A model generated the notes under the pieces. That model was not told where the DNA came from. It searched no databases and was given only the letters and a program-made list of their open reading frames with translations. Below, one piece after another: positions 1 through 11,628 of a DNA stretch of 64,000 nucleotides (the first letter of the stretch is position 1; the number at the start of each line of letters is the position of its first letter). The DNA lies in assembly GCA_021613535.1 (NCBI GenBank), contig CP075493.1, positions 15,376,001 through 15,440,000 on the forward strand, in the 5' to 3' direction. Position numbers and translations under genes: made by a program. This DNA comes from Adineta vaga. Lineage: Eukaryota > Rotifera.

Positions 1-1
1 C

Positions 2-746
2 GGTGCTCGATGCATGCTTAACACAAGTATGTGTCGCACAGATCTTAATTTGATCTGTCTACCATTCAAACGATGTGGACGTACGTTTTATAATCATTAC
101 TTTAGTGAGGTTTACAACACTAATAATGGGTTTTTTTCCGACAATTTTAGTTAACGATTCAGGTAATTGTCGAGTACAGGAACTACTGTAGCTGGAGGTA
201 CTGGTTATGGTTCAAGTTTGATTAGAATGTCTAATATATGGAGTATTTATGTTGATAATAATGAAAATATTTATGTAGGCGATATCAATAATCGACGTGT
301 AGCATTTTGGCCATATAATACGACTCAAAGTACTATTGTAGCTGGTATCTACAATGAAAGTGGCAATTCAAAAGTACACTTAAACTATCCACGAGGTATT
401 TTCTTCGATAAAAATACTTCATCGCTATTTGTTTGCGATGCCTATAATCAGCGTATTGAACAATTTCATATGATTAGTTCAATAGGATTAACAGTAGCTG
501 CAGAAAACGGACTCGGATCTGGACCACATCAGTTATCTAATCCTGAAGGTGTATGGGTATCACCGAAGACAACGCTGGAAAATTAATGATACAGAAGGAG
601 TTACTATTGCAGGTACAGGATTTCCAGGACAAGATTCTTCAATGTTGGATACAGTCGTTGGAGTGACATTAAATGATAACGAAACATATCTTTCTGTTAC
701 TGATCAAAATAATAATACAATTCAACGTTTTTCACTTCTCGTTTAA
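2..746 (+). pseudogene. Decayed NHL-repeat (beta-propeller) gene, 3' part
   Basis: Repeats of the NHL type are readable on the plus strand. Examples are blades with IYVDNNENIYVGDINNRRV and FVCDAYNQRIEQF separated by TTVAGG-like spacers, ending in TDQNNNTIQRFSLLV and a stop at 744-746. The reading frame breaks at least twice. Near 160-176 the NDSGNCRVQ frame passes to the STGTTVAGG frame. Near 555-580 part of a blade is missing and the frame changes before INDTEGVTIAGTG. An open stretch at 2-153 with four cysteines may be an upstream exon but could be chance. NHL propellers usually bind protein or other ligands outside the cell. The closest intact relative in this window is the minus-strand NHL gene at 14378-16289. 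It is probably a pseudogene; sequencing indels are the alternative. Confidence 0.6.
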
Positions 747-1120
747 ATACTCTCATTCTTTTAATGATTTCTTTTTAAAATAAAATGATTTATCCCTGAA
801 ATTTACACTCAATAATGTTTATCGATATTAAAAATAAAAATCATAGAAGCGAGGTTGGTTCTTACTGCATTTTCACTCTTGCCCCATATTTACTTGCTCA
901 CCTCTTATTATCCGTTATATATATAGAAAAACGAATGATTGTCATTATTATTTTCAATAGACTGAATCGCATTAGTAGAGTCTCGGTATTACTTGTAATT
1001 TTCAGTTCGTCCTAATGATAATAATACGATTGTAGAAAAAGAAACTTTTTTCTTTTCATACAAAGATATTTATCAACACAGGTTTATTCTGCATTTGATC
1101 GAGATTTTCTTATTATAATC
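747..1120. other. Intergenic, AT-rich
   Basis: I see no gene here. A short open frame at 815-1015 has no recognisable features. The end of this stretch is the leader of the receptor gene that starts at 1121. Confidence 0.5.
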
Positions 1121-2017
1121 ATGACTATTGAATCAAATATAAAAGCTTCATTTATCATCGGTTTATTTTGTTTCATTACACTTTTGGTTCTAATATATTC
1201 CTCATTAATTATATTTATTCCACGTTTTCATAATAAAAATAATGTATTCATTATCAATATATGCATTAGTATTCTTATTACTTCAATTTATTATATTATC
1301 TTTTATACATCATTTTATCTTACATCTCGTAATATCTTTACTCCAAATGGATGTGTTATGCTATTTTATATATTTAATATAGCAAGTATTGAAATTCCAT
1401 TTTCTTTTGTTACTTTTTCTGTTCATCGATTTTGTTCAATTGTACACCATAATCAACCATTATTTAAAACAAAAAAATGGATTGGAATATGTATTGTAAT
1501 ACAATGGATTGGTGTACTGATTATTTCATTACCATTTGTTTTTCAAAAAACAAATGTAAATTTCTACAAGAAATTATTTCTAAAATAATTTTATTTTATT
1601 TATTAATTATAGATTTGCAATAATGTTCTATGGTTACGAATTTATACACTTATTACATCTGTCATTGTACCATCTATTATTAATATTATTTTCAATGTTC
1701 TTATCTTTCGTCATGTTCGATTTTCTACACGTCGTGTTCAACCTGAACCTACAAATCAAATGATGAGATTAAGTCGACGAGAGTTTTCTTTATTGCGACA
1801 AATGATTTTCATGTTTTTTACATTCATTGGTGGATGGTCGGGTATTTATGTGAGTGTAATTATCAATGAATTTGTTGCATTCAATGAATGGATTCGTCCA
1901 GCTTTGGTAATTTTTAGTGAAATATGTATATTGGGTATAATTATAAATCTATTTATTACTAATCATGAAATAAAAAATTATCTATTCGACAAGATTTATC
2001 AAGTTTTTCGACATTAA
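1121..2017 (+). CDS. Rhodopsin-like 7TM receptor (orphan), two exons
   Basis: The start ATG is at 1121. Exon 1 (1121-1555) has 145 codons; a 57 bp GT-AG intron (1556-1612) joins in phase 0 to exon 2 (1613-2017), giving about 279 residues. Seven hydrophobic segments are visible, starting with ASFIIGLFCFITLLVLIYSS and ending with an EICILGIIINLFITN segment, followed by a short basic tail. The end of TM3, where DRY is expected, reads VHRFCSI, so the Asp is missing and the Arg is displaced. The ligand is unknown. The overall form matches the large invertebrate peptide-receptor-like expansions, in which many members are sensory. It is short for the class, with almost no N-terminal ectodomain. Confidence 0.8.
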
Positions 2018-2689
2018 ACAGTGATTTTTTTTTGTAAAAGTCTACTTGAATAAACGTATAAAAGATGTTTAAGGGTGTGGGTGGTATTGTCGATAACAAA
2101 ATCATATGGCACTCTCGTATATCAAGGATACGAGAAATACTACTCCTTCAATTTCTCATCGTTGATCAACAATACAATGTACACAGTAATTATAATGAAA
2201 GTCTTTCATCCTGAGTTTCTTTTTGAAATAAAGAAATATGATTGAGATGAGGTTGATTCATATATGGTATTTCTCTATCTAAAATCAACAAACAAAACAC
2301 GAGACAACACCCTCAAGAATAAGTTAGAATGATTGATATGAATCATTTATGCACTTTGATGATTATTGGTATGATTAGAATGTTGACGAAAGCTTTTTGA
2401 TATCATCAGATTTTGGTAGAAACGATTCAAATAACTATTGTGAAGTACTTTTTACTTGACTTCTTGTAAAATTAATGTACAGGTTAGAAAACAACGATGA
2501 CTATGTCAGCTAGAAGTAGAATAGTCAGTTGACGATATTTAGATCGATGTGTATTCGATACAGTTGGATCAGTATGGGTGAGGGTGCGTGAGAGAGAAAC
2601 AATAGCATCCGTACTCACACCCAACCACCCACACCCTATATGTACTGTCAAAACAATAAAAAAAAATCATTATAGTTCGATATTATATA
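2018..2689. other. Intergenic with GGGTG-type repeats
   Basis: No gene is seen. The stretch holds a half-site (AAGGGTGTGGGTGG near 2068) with a possible distant partner (ACACCCTCAAG near 2306), and a full hairpin at 2576-2637 just beyond the end of the esterase gene. Confidence 0.5.
2576..2637. repeat. Telomere-like hairpin (GGGTG arms)
   Basis: The left arm is GGGTGAGGGTGCGTGAG and the right arm is CTCACACCCAACCACCCACACCCT, with a loop of about 17 bases. It is an imperfect inverted repeat between two converging genes. Confidence 0.6.
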
Positions 2690-4590
2690 TTAGAAAAGTT
2701 TAATGTACGGAGGCGAAGGTAAATTAGGATCTGTATAACTATAGATAGCTGCTTGTTTGAATAAACAAGGTGTTTCATGCCATAAATAACGAAGACCATA
2801 TAGTTGTTGGCCAACACACGAGCTTGGTACTGTTAGTATTATTGTTAAGCCATTTTTACTTGAAACAGAAGATGGGATCCATATCTTATCATCTAAACAT
2901 TTACTACCTTGACAACAAACCTATTTTAAATAAAGAATATAATTCATCAAATAAATGAGAAAATATTTACTTCAAATCCATTTGGATTACGTAATTCAAT
3001 ATTTGATACTGCCGTATATGTTATATTTAGAGTGCTGCTACCAGTTGAATATGCAACATTTGAGACAATAGGACCTTGAAATTCAACTTTTTGATTATAA
3101 GCAACTGCTAAACCAGAACGTGAAAGTCGATAGCCAACATCATGTTTATATCGTGGATGAACACTAAAAACATATTTTAGATATACAATTATAGCGAAGT
3201 TTAAATAATAATCAAACAGAACATTGATAGTCTCAACTTACTAGTTTGGATCATCACGTAAGTCTAAAGCAACAGCCATAAATACTTTAGGAACAACATT
3301 ATTTGGTACATAGCCAACATCAAATGTCTGATGCCATCGAATCCATGGAAATCCACCTACCAATGCACTATTGTTCGTAGCTGTTGACAACTATATAAAA
3401 AGTGAATTATTAAAATTCTGACATTTACCAGTTAATAGAATTTACTTGAACAAAGCCAAATGGAAATTGTATATCAGTATCACCATTTGTACGTTGATTC
3501 CATATCTGTCTCCAATATTCAATCATTTTTGAAAATTCACATGGATATTTATCTCGAGTAGTTCCCGTATTTGATTCACCTGTATAAAGAAAAACAAGTT
3601 TTTAGATGAAACGAGCTATCTTATTCGTTTACCTTGATACCAAATAGCACCATAGATAACCATACGTGTCAATGGATAAATCATTGCATTGTATAAATCC
3701 GAATTATTTACGTTTGGTGGATTTTGGAAAGAATGGTCGTATGTTTCTAGACCTGATTCATTATTTCTATACGTAGATACGAAAAATATCATATAAATGT
3801 TCAATATACTATGTCGCTAACTTACGATGACATGCCACAATCTTTTAATGCTTTTGGTGGCATCCAAAGTTCGATAGACGTTCCACCCCAACTAGTTCCT
3901 ATTAATCCAATCGGACGACCACCTAATGCTTCATGGATCATACGACCATACAACCAACATACAGCTGACATATGGTTAAATGATGGTCCACCAACACTTT
4001 GTGGAGATGCTACTGACCAATTTAAAAACATTCCCGATATTTCTTCTAAAGGTAATGCTGACGGAATACGTGCGACAGTGAATAATCGAATCTTTGGATA
4101 GTTTCCAGCATTGGCTATTTCTTCTGTTCCATTGAAAATATCAATAACGGACATTTCCATATTTGATTGTCCGGAACAGATCCAAACATCACCAAATAAA
4201 ACATCATGCAGTGTTATTGTAAAAAGTGTTCCATTAGATAATGGTTGTGAAACATGAATATCAAATGGTCCTTCGTCAGATACGGGATCAAGTGTTACTG
4301 ACCAAATACTTTCACCTAAATCATTTGCTGATTCTGCACGACTCATTGTTGTATAAATTTGATTATTCATTCTAAGTGTTGTTAATTTACTTGAATCTCC
4401 AAAACCCCATACAACAGCTCGTTGAGGAGCTCGTTGTAATACCATATGATCTTGCAAATAATTAGCAAAACGAGGTGTTCCATCACCTGAAATAGTATTT
4501 TTCAAAAAGAAAAATAAAGTTCTATCCCCACTTACTTTGAATAACAAAAGTGAGAAGAAGCACAGATATCAACCAAACTATACTCATCAT
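2690..4590 (-). CDS. SIAE: Sialate O-acetylesterase (SIAE family), seven exons
   Basis: The gene removes O-acetyl groups from sialic acids in the secretory or lysosomal pathway, as in vertebrate SIAE. The spliced model is exons 4590-4536, 4486-3826, 3766-3633, 3579-3446, 3390-3242, 3163-2971 and 2920-2690. All junctions are GT-AG and phase-consistent, giving 518 residues, close to the human length. The start MMSIVWLISVLLLTFVIQ is a signal peptide. The catalytic Ser block CSGQSNM falls at about residue 126. GLIGTSWGGTSIELW, AIWYQGESN and the His block NYVHPRYKHDVGYRLS follow in family order, and the C-terminus has the typical GLRYLWHETPC and LPSPPYI. No lesion is seen. Intron lengths are about 50-80 bp. 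The reading is secure at family level; substrate specificity is inferred. Confidence 0.92.
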
Positions 4591-4856
4591 CAATGTGTTC
4601 TGTTAGCTTCACGTTGAAAATAGATAAGATATAAATACTGTGTCCAGCACACATCTATCTCGAATGTTCTTCAGATTAAAAAAAGTACATGATAAATATA
4701 TACAAATACGTGCTAGTATAGAAACTGTTAGAAAAAAGATAATAAAACAAGCGTTCCTTCTTCAATGTGAGGAGCAAGTTTTACTTCGATTATTTCGAAT
4801 AGTCTGTGATTATTTACATTCTCAATTTTTCCATTTAAGCCTGTAAGTAAATAGTT

Positions 4857-4903
4857 GAGGGTGTGGGTAAATACAATAGATCCTCATCCACACTCACACC
4901 CTT
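4857..4903. repeat. Telomere-like hairpin
   Basis: The left arm is GAGGGTGTGGGT and the right arm contains CACACTCACACCCTT, with about 20 bases between them. Confidence 0.6.
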
Positions 4904-6046
4904 TTCTCTTTTTTCCTCGTGTTCGTACCTCGCCGTAATTCACAGTACTGAAGTTACGCTTGCTCCTCCTTACACCTACCCACCCTCAAGATATTTTTTT
5001 GTAATTTTTTCTTAATGTAGAAAAGTCAATGATTCGTAATATAATGATTAATTTAACAAAGTTTCGATCTTTTGTATAGAATTAGAATAAATAGGTTTTG
5101 AGGTAAGTAAGAACGTAGGCCCAGCGAATACATTCCGTAAACGTAAGGAACGTTCTCTGTAGTTGGTGTATAAAATAACATGTAAAAAACATGGTTCAAC
5201 AGGAGATGGCTTTTTCATTGCGCTCAATACATTTATAAGTCTTTGAGATTTCGAAAATACTAGCTTTTTTATAGAGTTTCGGTTTTATCGATAGCCAAAG
5301 ACTTTAGCAGTGTCACATATCCTGCCAGAGACCAGCTCGTCTCCTGAGAGAGATGAAGGTGCATCCCCGATCTGCGGAATATGTGACATCACTTTTTGGG
5401 GTAGGTGTAGATAAAAATGAGACTGACATCCTCACCCTCAGATGTATGTTGAGAATTCTTTCTGTTAATATTTGCCCTTTTGCAATACAACAACAATCAA
5501 AACAAAGCATTGCTCGTTTTATTTTATATAATAGTTATTGGAACATAGGACAACTACCATTCGTATAGCTCTTTATCGTGAGATGTAATGTATCTCTATC
5601 TTGAATATTATATTCATTAAATGACTGATCCTCCTCGACTTGTCTCCCGTGGAATATAAGTCTATATCCATTAAAACGAGCTCCCAAATTATTCTGCATC
5701 TTCCCTTTCAATTATACCGATGGTTCCACTTCGAACGCCATTGTGACACCAACGAATTGTCTTACAAATATCTTCATTTTAGAATCGATAACAAAATTAA
5801 TTCAGTTGGCGCAATATCACACGCTATTGAATATAACGGTTAGTAAAAAAAAAGTATCATTTTTTACACGATAGAGATATTACAGTTTTTACTGCTGTTG
5901 CTTCCAATAGATAACAAGTTGAGATATGAAGAAAAAGAAGAAAAAAAACAACATTAATATCTATCAAGTTTTTTCTTTTCGATTTAATATCTTAAAAAAA
6001 GTAAAGTCAAATTGGAAAATATCATGGCAGCTGATTTAACAAGATC

Positions 6047-6091
6047 TCGAGTGTGTGGGTACTACATCTATCCAACACCCACACCCTCAAG
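6047..6091. repeat. Telomere-like hairpin
   Basis: The left arm CTCGAGTGTGTGGGT pairs with the right arm ACACCCACACCCTCAAG across a short loop of about 13 bases. Confidence 0.65.
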
Positions 6092-6396
6092 TATTGAATA
6101 TCAATGGAAGTTTTTATGTTTAACAGAATTATAGCCAAGAAATTAATAAAATCATTATTCTTATTCAACTTATTAAGAAACTTCTCTAATTGTTCACATA
6201 CGTATATTAAGAATGATCCATACATTGTGGGTTTTCTCTTAGAAGAACTACACCAGTAGCACTTATATTTTCTACTTTTAGATTTAATTAAGATTTCAAT
6301 TACAGTAAACTAATATTCTTGAAAAAAAGAATTTAATAATCGTTTGATTATCAATATAACCAGCATCAATTAATATTGCCACAACTTTTCCATTTT

Positions 6397-6430
6397 GAGG
6401 GTGTGGATGTCTCTTCTGCATCACACCCAT
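6397..6430. repeat. Short telomere-like hairpin
   Basis: GAGGGTGTGGATG is followed within 10 bases by CATCACACCCAT. It is a small member of the same hairpin family. Confidence 0.45.
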
Positions 6431-6747
6431 CCCGTCCTTTCCCAACTGTCCTTTATAGTTTGATCCTTTGTGATTTTGTTACTTTCATCTGTATTACTTT
6501 TTCTTTATTATGTTTCATATACGATTGTGTTCTCCTCGGATATCTTTATAAAATGTCCCTATTTCGCGAGAGAGCAGTTGTCATTTCTTCTTTATTCTTA
6601 TCATCAATAAAGTTGGTCCATTTTTTGTGGATTTAATGCATTGACATCTTACATCTCACTCTTTTGTTCGTTACAGTATTTACGATAACATAACATGAAA
6701 AGCACTTACTTGTTCTATCAGTGTTTCATAACGTGTCACTTTATACG

Positions 6748-7590
6748 ATGGTAGATACGAAATCATCAACAAGCTTTGCATATCAACATGAGAAAGAATA
6801 TGAATCTGTTGCTGATCAACAAAATGTACAACAACGAGTGAATGATGTTAAGACAATTCGTTCTGGTGTAGAAGAAAATGAAGTCATCACCGCTAATGAC
6901 TGGAATAGACGTTGGGAGATGAATCAAGCAACTCGTTGGCAAATGGCAGGTGTACATCCATTTCTTCTACAATACGCCAGCTTCTTTCGCGATTGGCACA
7001 ATCGTGCGAACAAATCAATTCTTGTTCCATTATGCGGCAAAAGTGATGATTTACTTTGGTTAACACAAGAATGTGGCCTTCGACATGTCATAGGAATTGA
7101 AAGCTCTGCCATTGCCGTCACGTCTCTACTCAAAGAATATGAATACACTCAGGTGAACGAAAAGATTGGATGCTATACAGGATTCAATGGGAAATTGTCA
7201 ATTTTCTGTGCCGATTTCTTCGATGAAAATGTTAATCAAAGCTTGTTAGGTGGACCTGTCGATTATATTTGGGATCGTGCAGCACTCGTTGCATTACATT
7301 GGAATGATCACGAGCGTTATGTAAAAAAGCTACTGAATTTGCAAGCCACACCTAGAGAAGAACAAAATGGTAAATTCGATATTCTTATTAGCGCATATTG
7401 GCATTCGCAGCATCGTGGCCCGCCATTCGGTGTGGAACTGCAGTATCTACGCCAAGTATTCGGCGTCGACATTACCGTGGAACAGCTAGATGAGGTTAAT
7501 GCTTTTTATAGTGGTTGGATGAACGGTGGTTTTACAGAAATGTTCGAGCGTTTTTATGGTGTTCAATTACCGACAAGAGATGTTAGTTAA
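6748..7590 (+). CDS. Thiopurine S-methyltransferase-like (TPMT family) methyltransferase
   Basis: The protein is an S-adenosylmethionine-dependent methyltransferase of about 280 residues in one exon. The ATG at 6748 is the first in-frame Met after an upstream stop. About 45 residues of charged leader precede the domain, which opens with NDWNRRWEMNQATRW. The SAM-binding region reads SILVPLCGKSDDLLWL and HVIGIESSAIAVTSLL, matching the PLCGK and GxE pattern of TPMT. YIWDRAALVAL matches the family's DRxAL motif. The C-terminal part (WMNGGFTEMFERFYGVQLP) keeps the fold's length. TPMT relatives methylate thiols, halides, tellurite or small aromatic thiols, so the substrate here cannot be named. No introns or lesions are visible. 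Confidence 0.85.
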   Translation: MVDTKSSTSFAYQHEKEYESVADQQNVQQRVNDVKTIRSGVEENEVITANDWNRRWEMNQATRWQMAGVHPFLLQYASFFRDWHNRANKSILVPLCGKSDDLLWLTQECGLRHVIGIESSAIAVTSLLKEYEYTQVNEKIGCYTGFNGKLSIFCADFFDENVNQSLLGGPVDYIWDRAALVALHWNDHERYVKKLLNLQATPREEQNGKFDILISAYWHSQHRGPPFGVELQYLRQVFGVDITVEQLDEVNAFYSGWMNGGFTEMFERFYGVQLPTRDVS

Positions 7591-7725
7591 AATACTCGAT
7601 AGATTTCATCTACTGCATAGACATACAAAAGATTATACTTAGTTAGTATTAGTTTTGGATAGTAAAATTATCACTGACTATTTGATCAATTTCATTGATT
7701 TGTTCTTCATCTGCTGTTTTTTTCT

Positions 7726-7785
7726 AGGGTGTAGGTGTGGGTATGAGTAAAGAAAAGAGTATTACATAAACCCACACCCACCCTT
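7726..7785. repeat. Telomere-like hairpin at the edge of a broken receptor gene
   Basis: The left arm is AGGGTGTAGGTGTGGGTATG and the right arm is AAACCCACACCCACCCTT. The readable coding relic of the neighbouring 7TM gene begins immediately after its right arm. Confidence 0.65.
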
Positions 7786-7789
7786 GTAT

Positions 7790-8374
7790 TCGAATAAGTC
7801 GATGGATTATTTTCATTATTATTGCGATACTTTCAGTCTTTTTCATTAATATTATAATTCTATTTGATATACAACCAACACAACGCTTCATATATGCTTT
7901 TATAAGCGAATACTGTCTATGCTCAAATATACGTAATTACACAAGTTTTTTTGTATACTATTATTTCACCTTGTTCGATGGTTCTATTCGGTTTTCTGAC
8001 TATTCGTAATACACGTCGATCACGTACAGTTCGAGTCGTATCATTAGGATATTATCGTAACAGAACAACAATTCGCTCGAATGTTACTTTTTCAAGTCAG
8101 TGTGTATGTTTTGCTCAGTCTATCAACAATTGTTCTTTATCTTATAGCAACTTTACCTAATACTATTAGCACAACATCTATATTTTTTCATTCCTAAGAA
8201 AAACATTTCTATTATTATTTTATTGTTCATTTATTTCACCATTTTTTTTAATATATTTTATCTGGTCGTATTTATAGAGAAGAACTTATTAAATTAATAC
8301 GCATGATATTTCGAATTCGTTCTAATCATCAAATTGCATCAACATTAGGTACAACGATTAACGCACCAATGTAA
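7790..8374 (+). pseudogene. 7TM receptor relic lacking TM1-TM3
   Basis: The reading starts within TM4 (RWIIFIIIAILSVFFINIII). It then changes frame at a T-run near 7950 to give SPCSMVLFGFLTIRNTRRSR, a typical TM5 to third-loop stretch. It changes again to RMLLFQVSVYVLLSLSTIVL (TM6) and ends with YREELIKLIRMIFRI and a stop at 8372-8374. The N-terminal half, with TM1-3, is absent, and the hairpin at 7726-7785 sits at the break. The third-loop sequence resembles the intact receptor at 10095-11093, so this is probably a decayed relative. Confidence 0.75.
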
Positions 8375-10094
8375 ACATCAACCCATCCCATTTCAAGAAC
8401 TCAATTTTATTGATTAAAGTATCAGTATATGATATCTTATATCATGCCTATAATTTGAAATATTTATTTCATATCGATTTAATAAACAATTAACTTATTC
8501 AAAGGAGCACAAAAAAAATTGAATATTATCGTTTCATTTTCATAAACATATCACTTTCAAGTCTCAGCAAGAATTGTCATAAATTTTTATTTTCTCTTTC
8601 ACTAATTAAGGGTGGGTGTGGGCGTTCGAGAAGAGACATCCTGCTAATGTATCATCCTTTTCTCTGATTGAAGTAGTTTCGAATATTCATATGTATATAG
8701 TAAGAAGTATTTAATGGAAAATATCTTTTTTCTTTCGCTGTTCTATATCAACTTGTTTATTTTCGGTACTCTTGTTTTTTCTGGACATAATTAAATATTT
8801 CTATTGAGAAAAATATACGTTCTCTTTGAACATTTTCCTCAATTCTGATTTTATCAATGAAATCGTTTTGTTTTGTCTTAAGAAGTCTTTGTTCTATAAT
8901 TCACGATAATCAATGTAGATGTCAGTTGTTTTTTAATTCTTTTAGCACTTTCATTATTAATAGATACAACAATTATGAGTAGTACAACAAGAATAGCCAT
9001 AATGTCCTTACGGGATTTTTCTTAATTGAACAAGAAGCGATTCAATTATTGTTATTAATTCTATTGCACAAAATTGGATAGGTGGAATGTCTTTTAATAC
9101 GCCGTAAAATGCAGCGATTCATCCTAATGAAAAATCACCTATTTTGAAATATTTATTAAATAAAACTTCAGAGAATAACGACCTATGTCTGTTCTTTCGA
9201 TCAACAAAATTTCATATCACTGTAAGAGGATAAATGACATCTTTTTTTTAATACTCACTCTCATCCTCAATGAAACAATTAATTTCAAAGAATGTCACCG
9301 ATCGTTACACAAAGTCGATAAAATACGAAAGATAGCTAAGCAATCTTTGTTTTACCGTGATTAAATTCATAAATGAAATGTAAAATAGAAAATAGGCGAC
9401 AATACTAATCAACCTAATTTGAGATATAGTTAAATATAAAGATATTTTTATATGAAAAGAATAAGAACCAATCGTAAAATAACTTGGAAAGTATCTTAAT
9501 AAAGATAAATTTTAAATCAAAATGTAATTGGTACTTTTTTTTTATGATAAATAATAAAATAAATCTCATTGCCGAGTGACATATTAAAAGAAACAACGAA
9601 GAAAAATTAAAATATTCTTTTTCGAGCAATTAACGATGTAAAATTTATGTGGACACTTTCCTCTTGCCTGTTTAATAAAGAAAAAATCTTTTTATAGGAA
9701 AACATAGTTTTTTGAAAGAGCTCAAATATAACCCAACGATCTTTTCTGCGAGTTTTTTTACTTAAAAAAAAACTGATCTCTTTCTCTCGAATTCTCAAGA
9801 GAAAAAGAACTCGTTTGCTCATTTTATATTAAAATCATCTAACACCTCATTATCTCCCTGGCAGCATAAGCTTTTTTGTGACCCTAAGTCATCATATGTG
9901 AAGTTGTTACCTACGTCTTTTCAACATAATAATCTTTACAAGAAAAACTAAGAATATTAATCACACTATAGTCTTTTTATCTTCTTTCATAAAAGAAAAA
10001 AAAACGGAATAGGTAAAAAGACTTTTGCAACGTATATTCAATATGTCAGAAAACATTTTCTTTCAATTGTTTTAGATCTACGAAAACTTTTAAG
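8375..10094. other. Intergenic, AT-rich, no gene recognised
   Basis: The stretch is 1.7 kb of AT-rich DNA with many T-runs. It carries a single unpaired half-site (AAGGGTGGGTGTGGG, 8608-8622). Open frames on the minus strand near 9414-9822 are low-complexity and I do not support them as genes. Confidence 0.5.
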
Positions 10095-11093
10095 ATGTCA
10101 TCTACTGAAAATTATATCAATAATCTTTCAATTCAAATGAATCGTTATTTTTCCATTATAATTTTTCTCTTTGGAACAATTGGAAATCTTTTGAATATTT
10201 GTGTTTTATATCAACGAACATTTCGTTCAAATTCATGTGCAATTCTTTTTCTTTTTTCATCATTTGCAAATTTAATTGCAATTTTATCTGGTCTCATTTC
10301 ACGGACGTTTTCAGGATGGATTGTTGATTTAACAAATACAGATCGATCTCTTTGTAAACTTCGAGCTTTTATTCTCAATGTCGCAAGACCAATTGCATTT
10401 TGGTTGATTCTTTTAGCAACTATTGATCGATGGTTATTATCTAATCCTAATGTTTATTATCGACAAATGAGTACATTGAAAAATGCGAAACGAAATATGA
10501 TTATTATAACAATCTTATCAATAATTCTCTTTTCTCATATTCTTTATTGTTATGAACCAAATCTTATGGATGCACCATTGAAATGTTATGGAGTAACAGT
10601 AACATGTCGTCTTGTTACAGATATATCATTTACATTTGGAAGTACTTTTATTCCTATAGTATTCATGCTCATATTTGGTTTAATGACCATTCGAAATATA
10701 CGAAGATCAAGAAAGAAAGTTCTACCAAGAGATTTGTCCATGGGAACTAATCAAATATCAGTTGGAGAAAGACAACGGCCTAGTTTAAGTAAATCAGATT
10801 ATCGTTTAGTCATGATGTTACTTGTACAAATCTTACTTCTGGTTGTATTTGGCCTTCCATTAGGTGTACAAAAGTTATATGCAACAATAATAATTAATCG
10901 ACCAACATCACAACTACAAACAGCGATTGACAATTTTGTGTATAATTTTACTTTACTATTGAATTTTTTGGCAAATGGAATACCATTTTATATTTATACA
11001 TTATTTGGTGGAGAAATATTTCGAAAAGCACTTTTGAAAGTGTTTTTAACAATCAAACAAAAAATTTTTAATTCAATATCGTGTTGTCAATAA
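10095..11093 (+). CDS. Rhodopsin-like 7TM receptor (orphan), single exon
   Basis: The gene encodes 332 residues with a complete seven-segment profile. TM1 reads YFSIIIFLFGTIGNLLNICV, with the class-typical GN. A Cys at the start of TM3 (LCKLRAF) precedes LATIDRWLLS, a DRW version of DRY. The third loop has IRNIRRSRKK, then SDYRLVMMLLVQILLLVVFG for TM6. The tail is basic and ends SCCQ, possible palmitoylation cysteines. The short N-terminus contains one NxS-type glycosylation site. It resembles invertebrate FMRFamide/peptide-type receptors in layout. The ligand is unknown. The start is the first Met, 14 residues before TM1. Confidence 0.85.
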   Translation: MSSTENYINNLSIQMNRYFSIIIFLFGTIGNLLNICVLYQRTFRSNSCAILFLFSSFANLIAILSGLISRTFSGWIVDLTNTDRSLCKLRAFILNVARPIAFWLILLATIDRWLLSNPNVYYRQMSTLKNAKRNMIIITILSIILFSHILYCYEPNLMDAPLKCYGVTVTCRLVTDISFTFGSTFIPIVFMLIFGLMTIRNIRRSRKKVLPRDLSMGTNQISVGERQRPSLSKSDYRLVMMLLVQILLLVVFGLPLGVQKLYATIIINRPTSQLQTAIDNFVYNFTLLLNFLANGIPFYIYTLFGGEIFRKALLKVFLTIKQKIFNSISCCQ

Positions 11094-11628
11094 ATCAAAA
11101 ATGTTTCATTGAACTACATTAAAACTATCAAGTATGGATGGGTGGGTGTGTGTGTCGACTTTTTATTTCAACCGACACCCACACCCTCAACCTAGCTGAG
11201 TTTCCACCACTAGCGGTTCAGTTTTTTCTATCAGATGTATAGTCTTACCCCGAATCGTACAATAGTGTCGATTCGTTGAATAGCGGTCGAATTAATAAAA
11301 GAAAAAAACAAATAAATACAAGTCAAACTCGTAGTTGTACTTCTTTCAAGGTAAAATTCAAGCTGTCCAATGGAACTTGTTTCCGCCTCATCAAACATAG
11401 AGAACGTGTGTATATCATCATGTGACTATATGAGTGCAATCAAATCAAGTTGCACATCAGATAATGACGGGCGACTACTATGCACGAGAGAGTCTAATGT
11501 TCTTAGGTCAGAAATTTGATTGTATTTATTCTTCGATCAAATTTAGTGTGGAGATACAAACAAAGAAACGAGACTTCAAGTAATTCACATTGGAGAAGAG
11601 ATGGCACACATATTTGTCAGTCCGTTGG
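11094..11628. other. Intergenic with hairpin
   Basis: It contains the hairpin at 11137-11190. I see nothing else that I can support. Confidence 0.5.
11137..11190. repeat. Telomere-like hairpin
   Basis: GATGGGTGGGTGTGTGTGTC is paired with GACACCCACACCCTCAA across a loop of about 18 bases. It lies 44 bp after the receptor stop codon. Confidence 0.65.

Larger units (their letters stand above)
4591..6747. other. Intergenic region, no secure gene
   Basis: This 2.1 kb stretch separates the esterase from the methyltransferase. It holds hairpins at 4857-4903, 6047-6091 and 6397-6430. A weak palindrome pairs GTCACATATCC near 5310 with GGAATATGTGAC near 5379. Short open frames (4640-4846 and 5640-5843) have no recognisable domain. 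Confidence 0.45.

Noticed and set aside
4640-4846. 68-codon frame after the esterase promoter region
   Set aside because: Basic and helical but without recognisable family, splice context or conservation evidence.
5640-5843. 67-codon frame between esterase and methyltransferase
   Set aside because: It has no ATG start and no domain, and length is within chance for AT-rich DNA.
9414-9822. Minus-strand open frames of about 71 codons each
   Set aside because: Made of Phe/Lys/Leu runs from poly-T and poly-A; typical spurious frames in AT-rich DNA.
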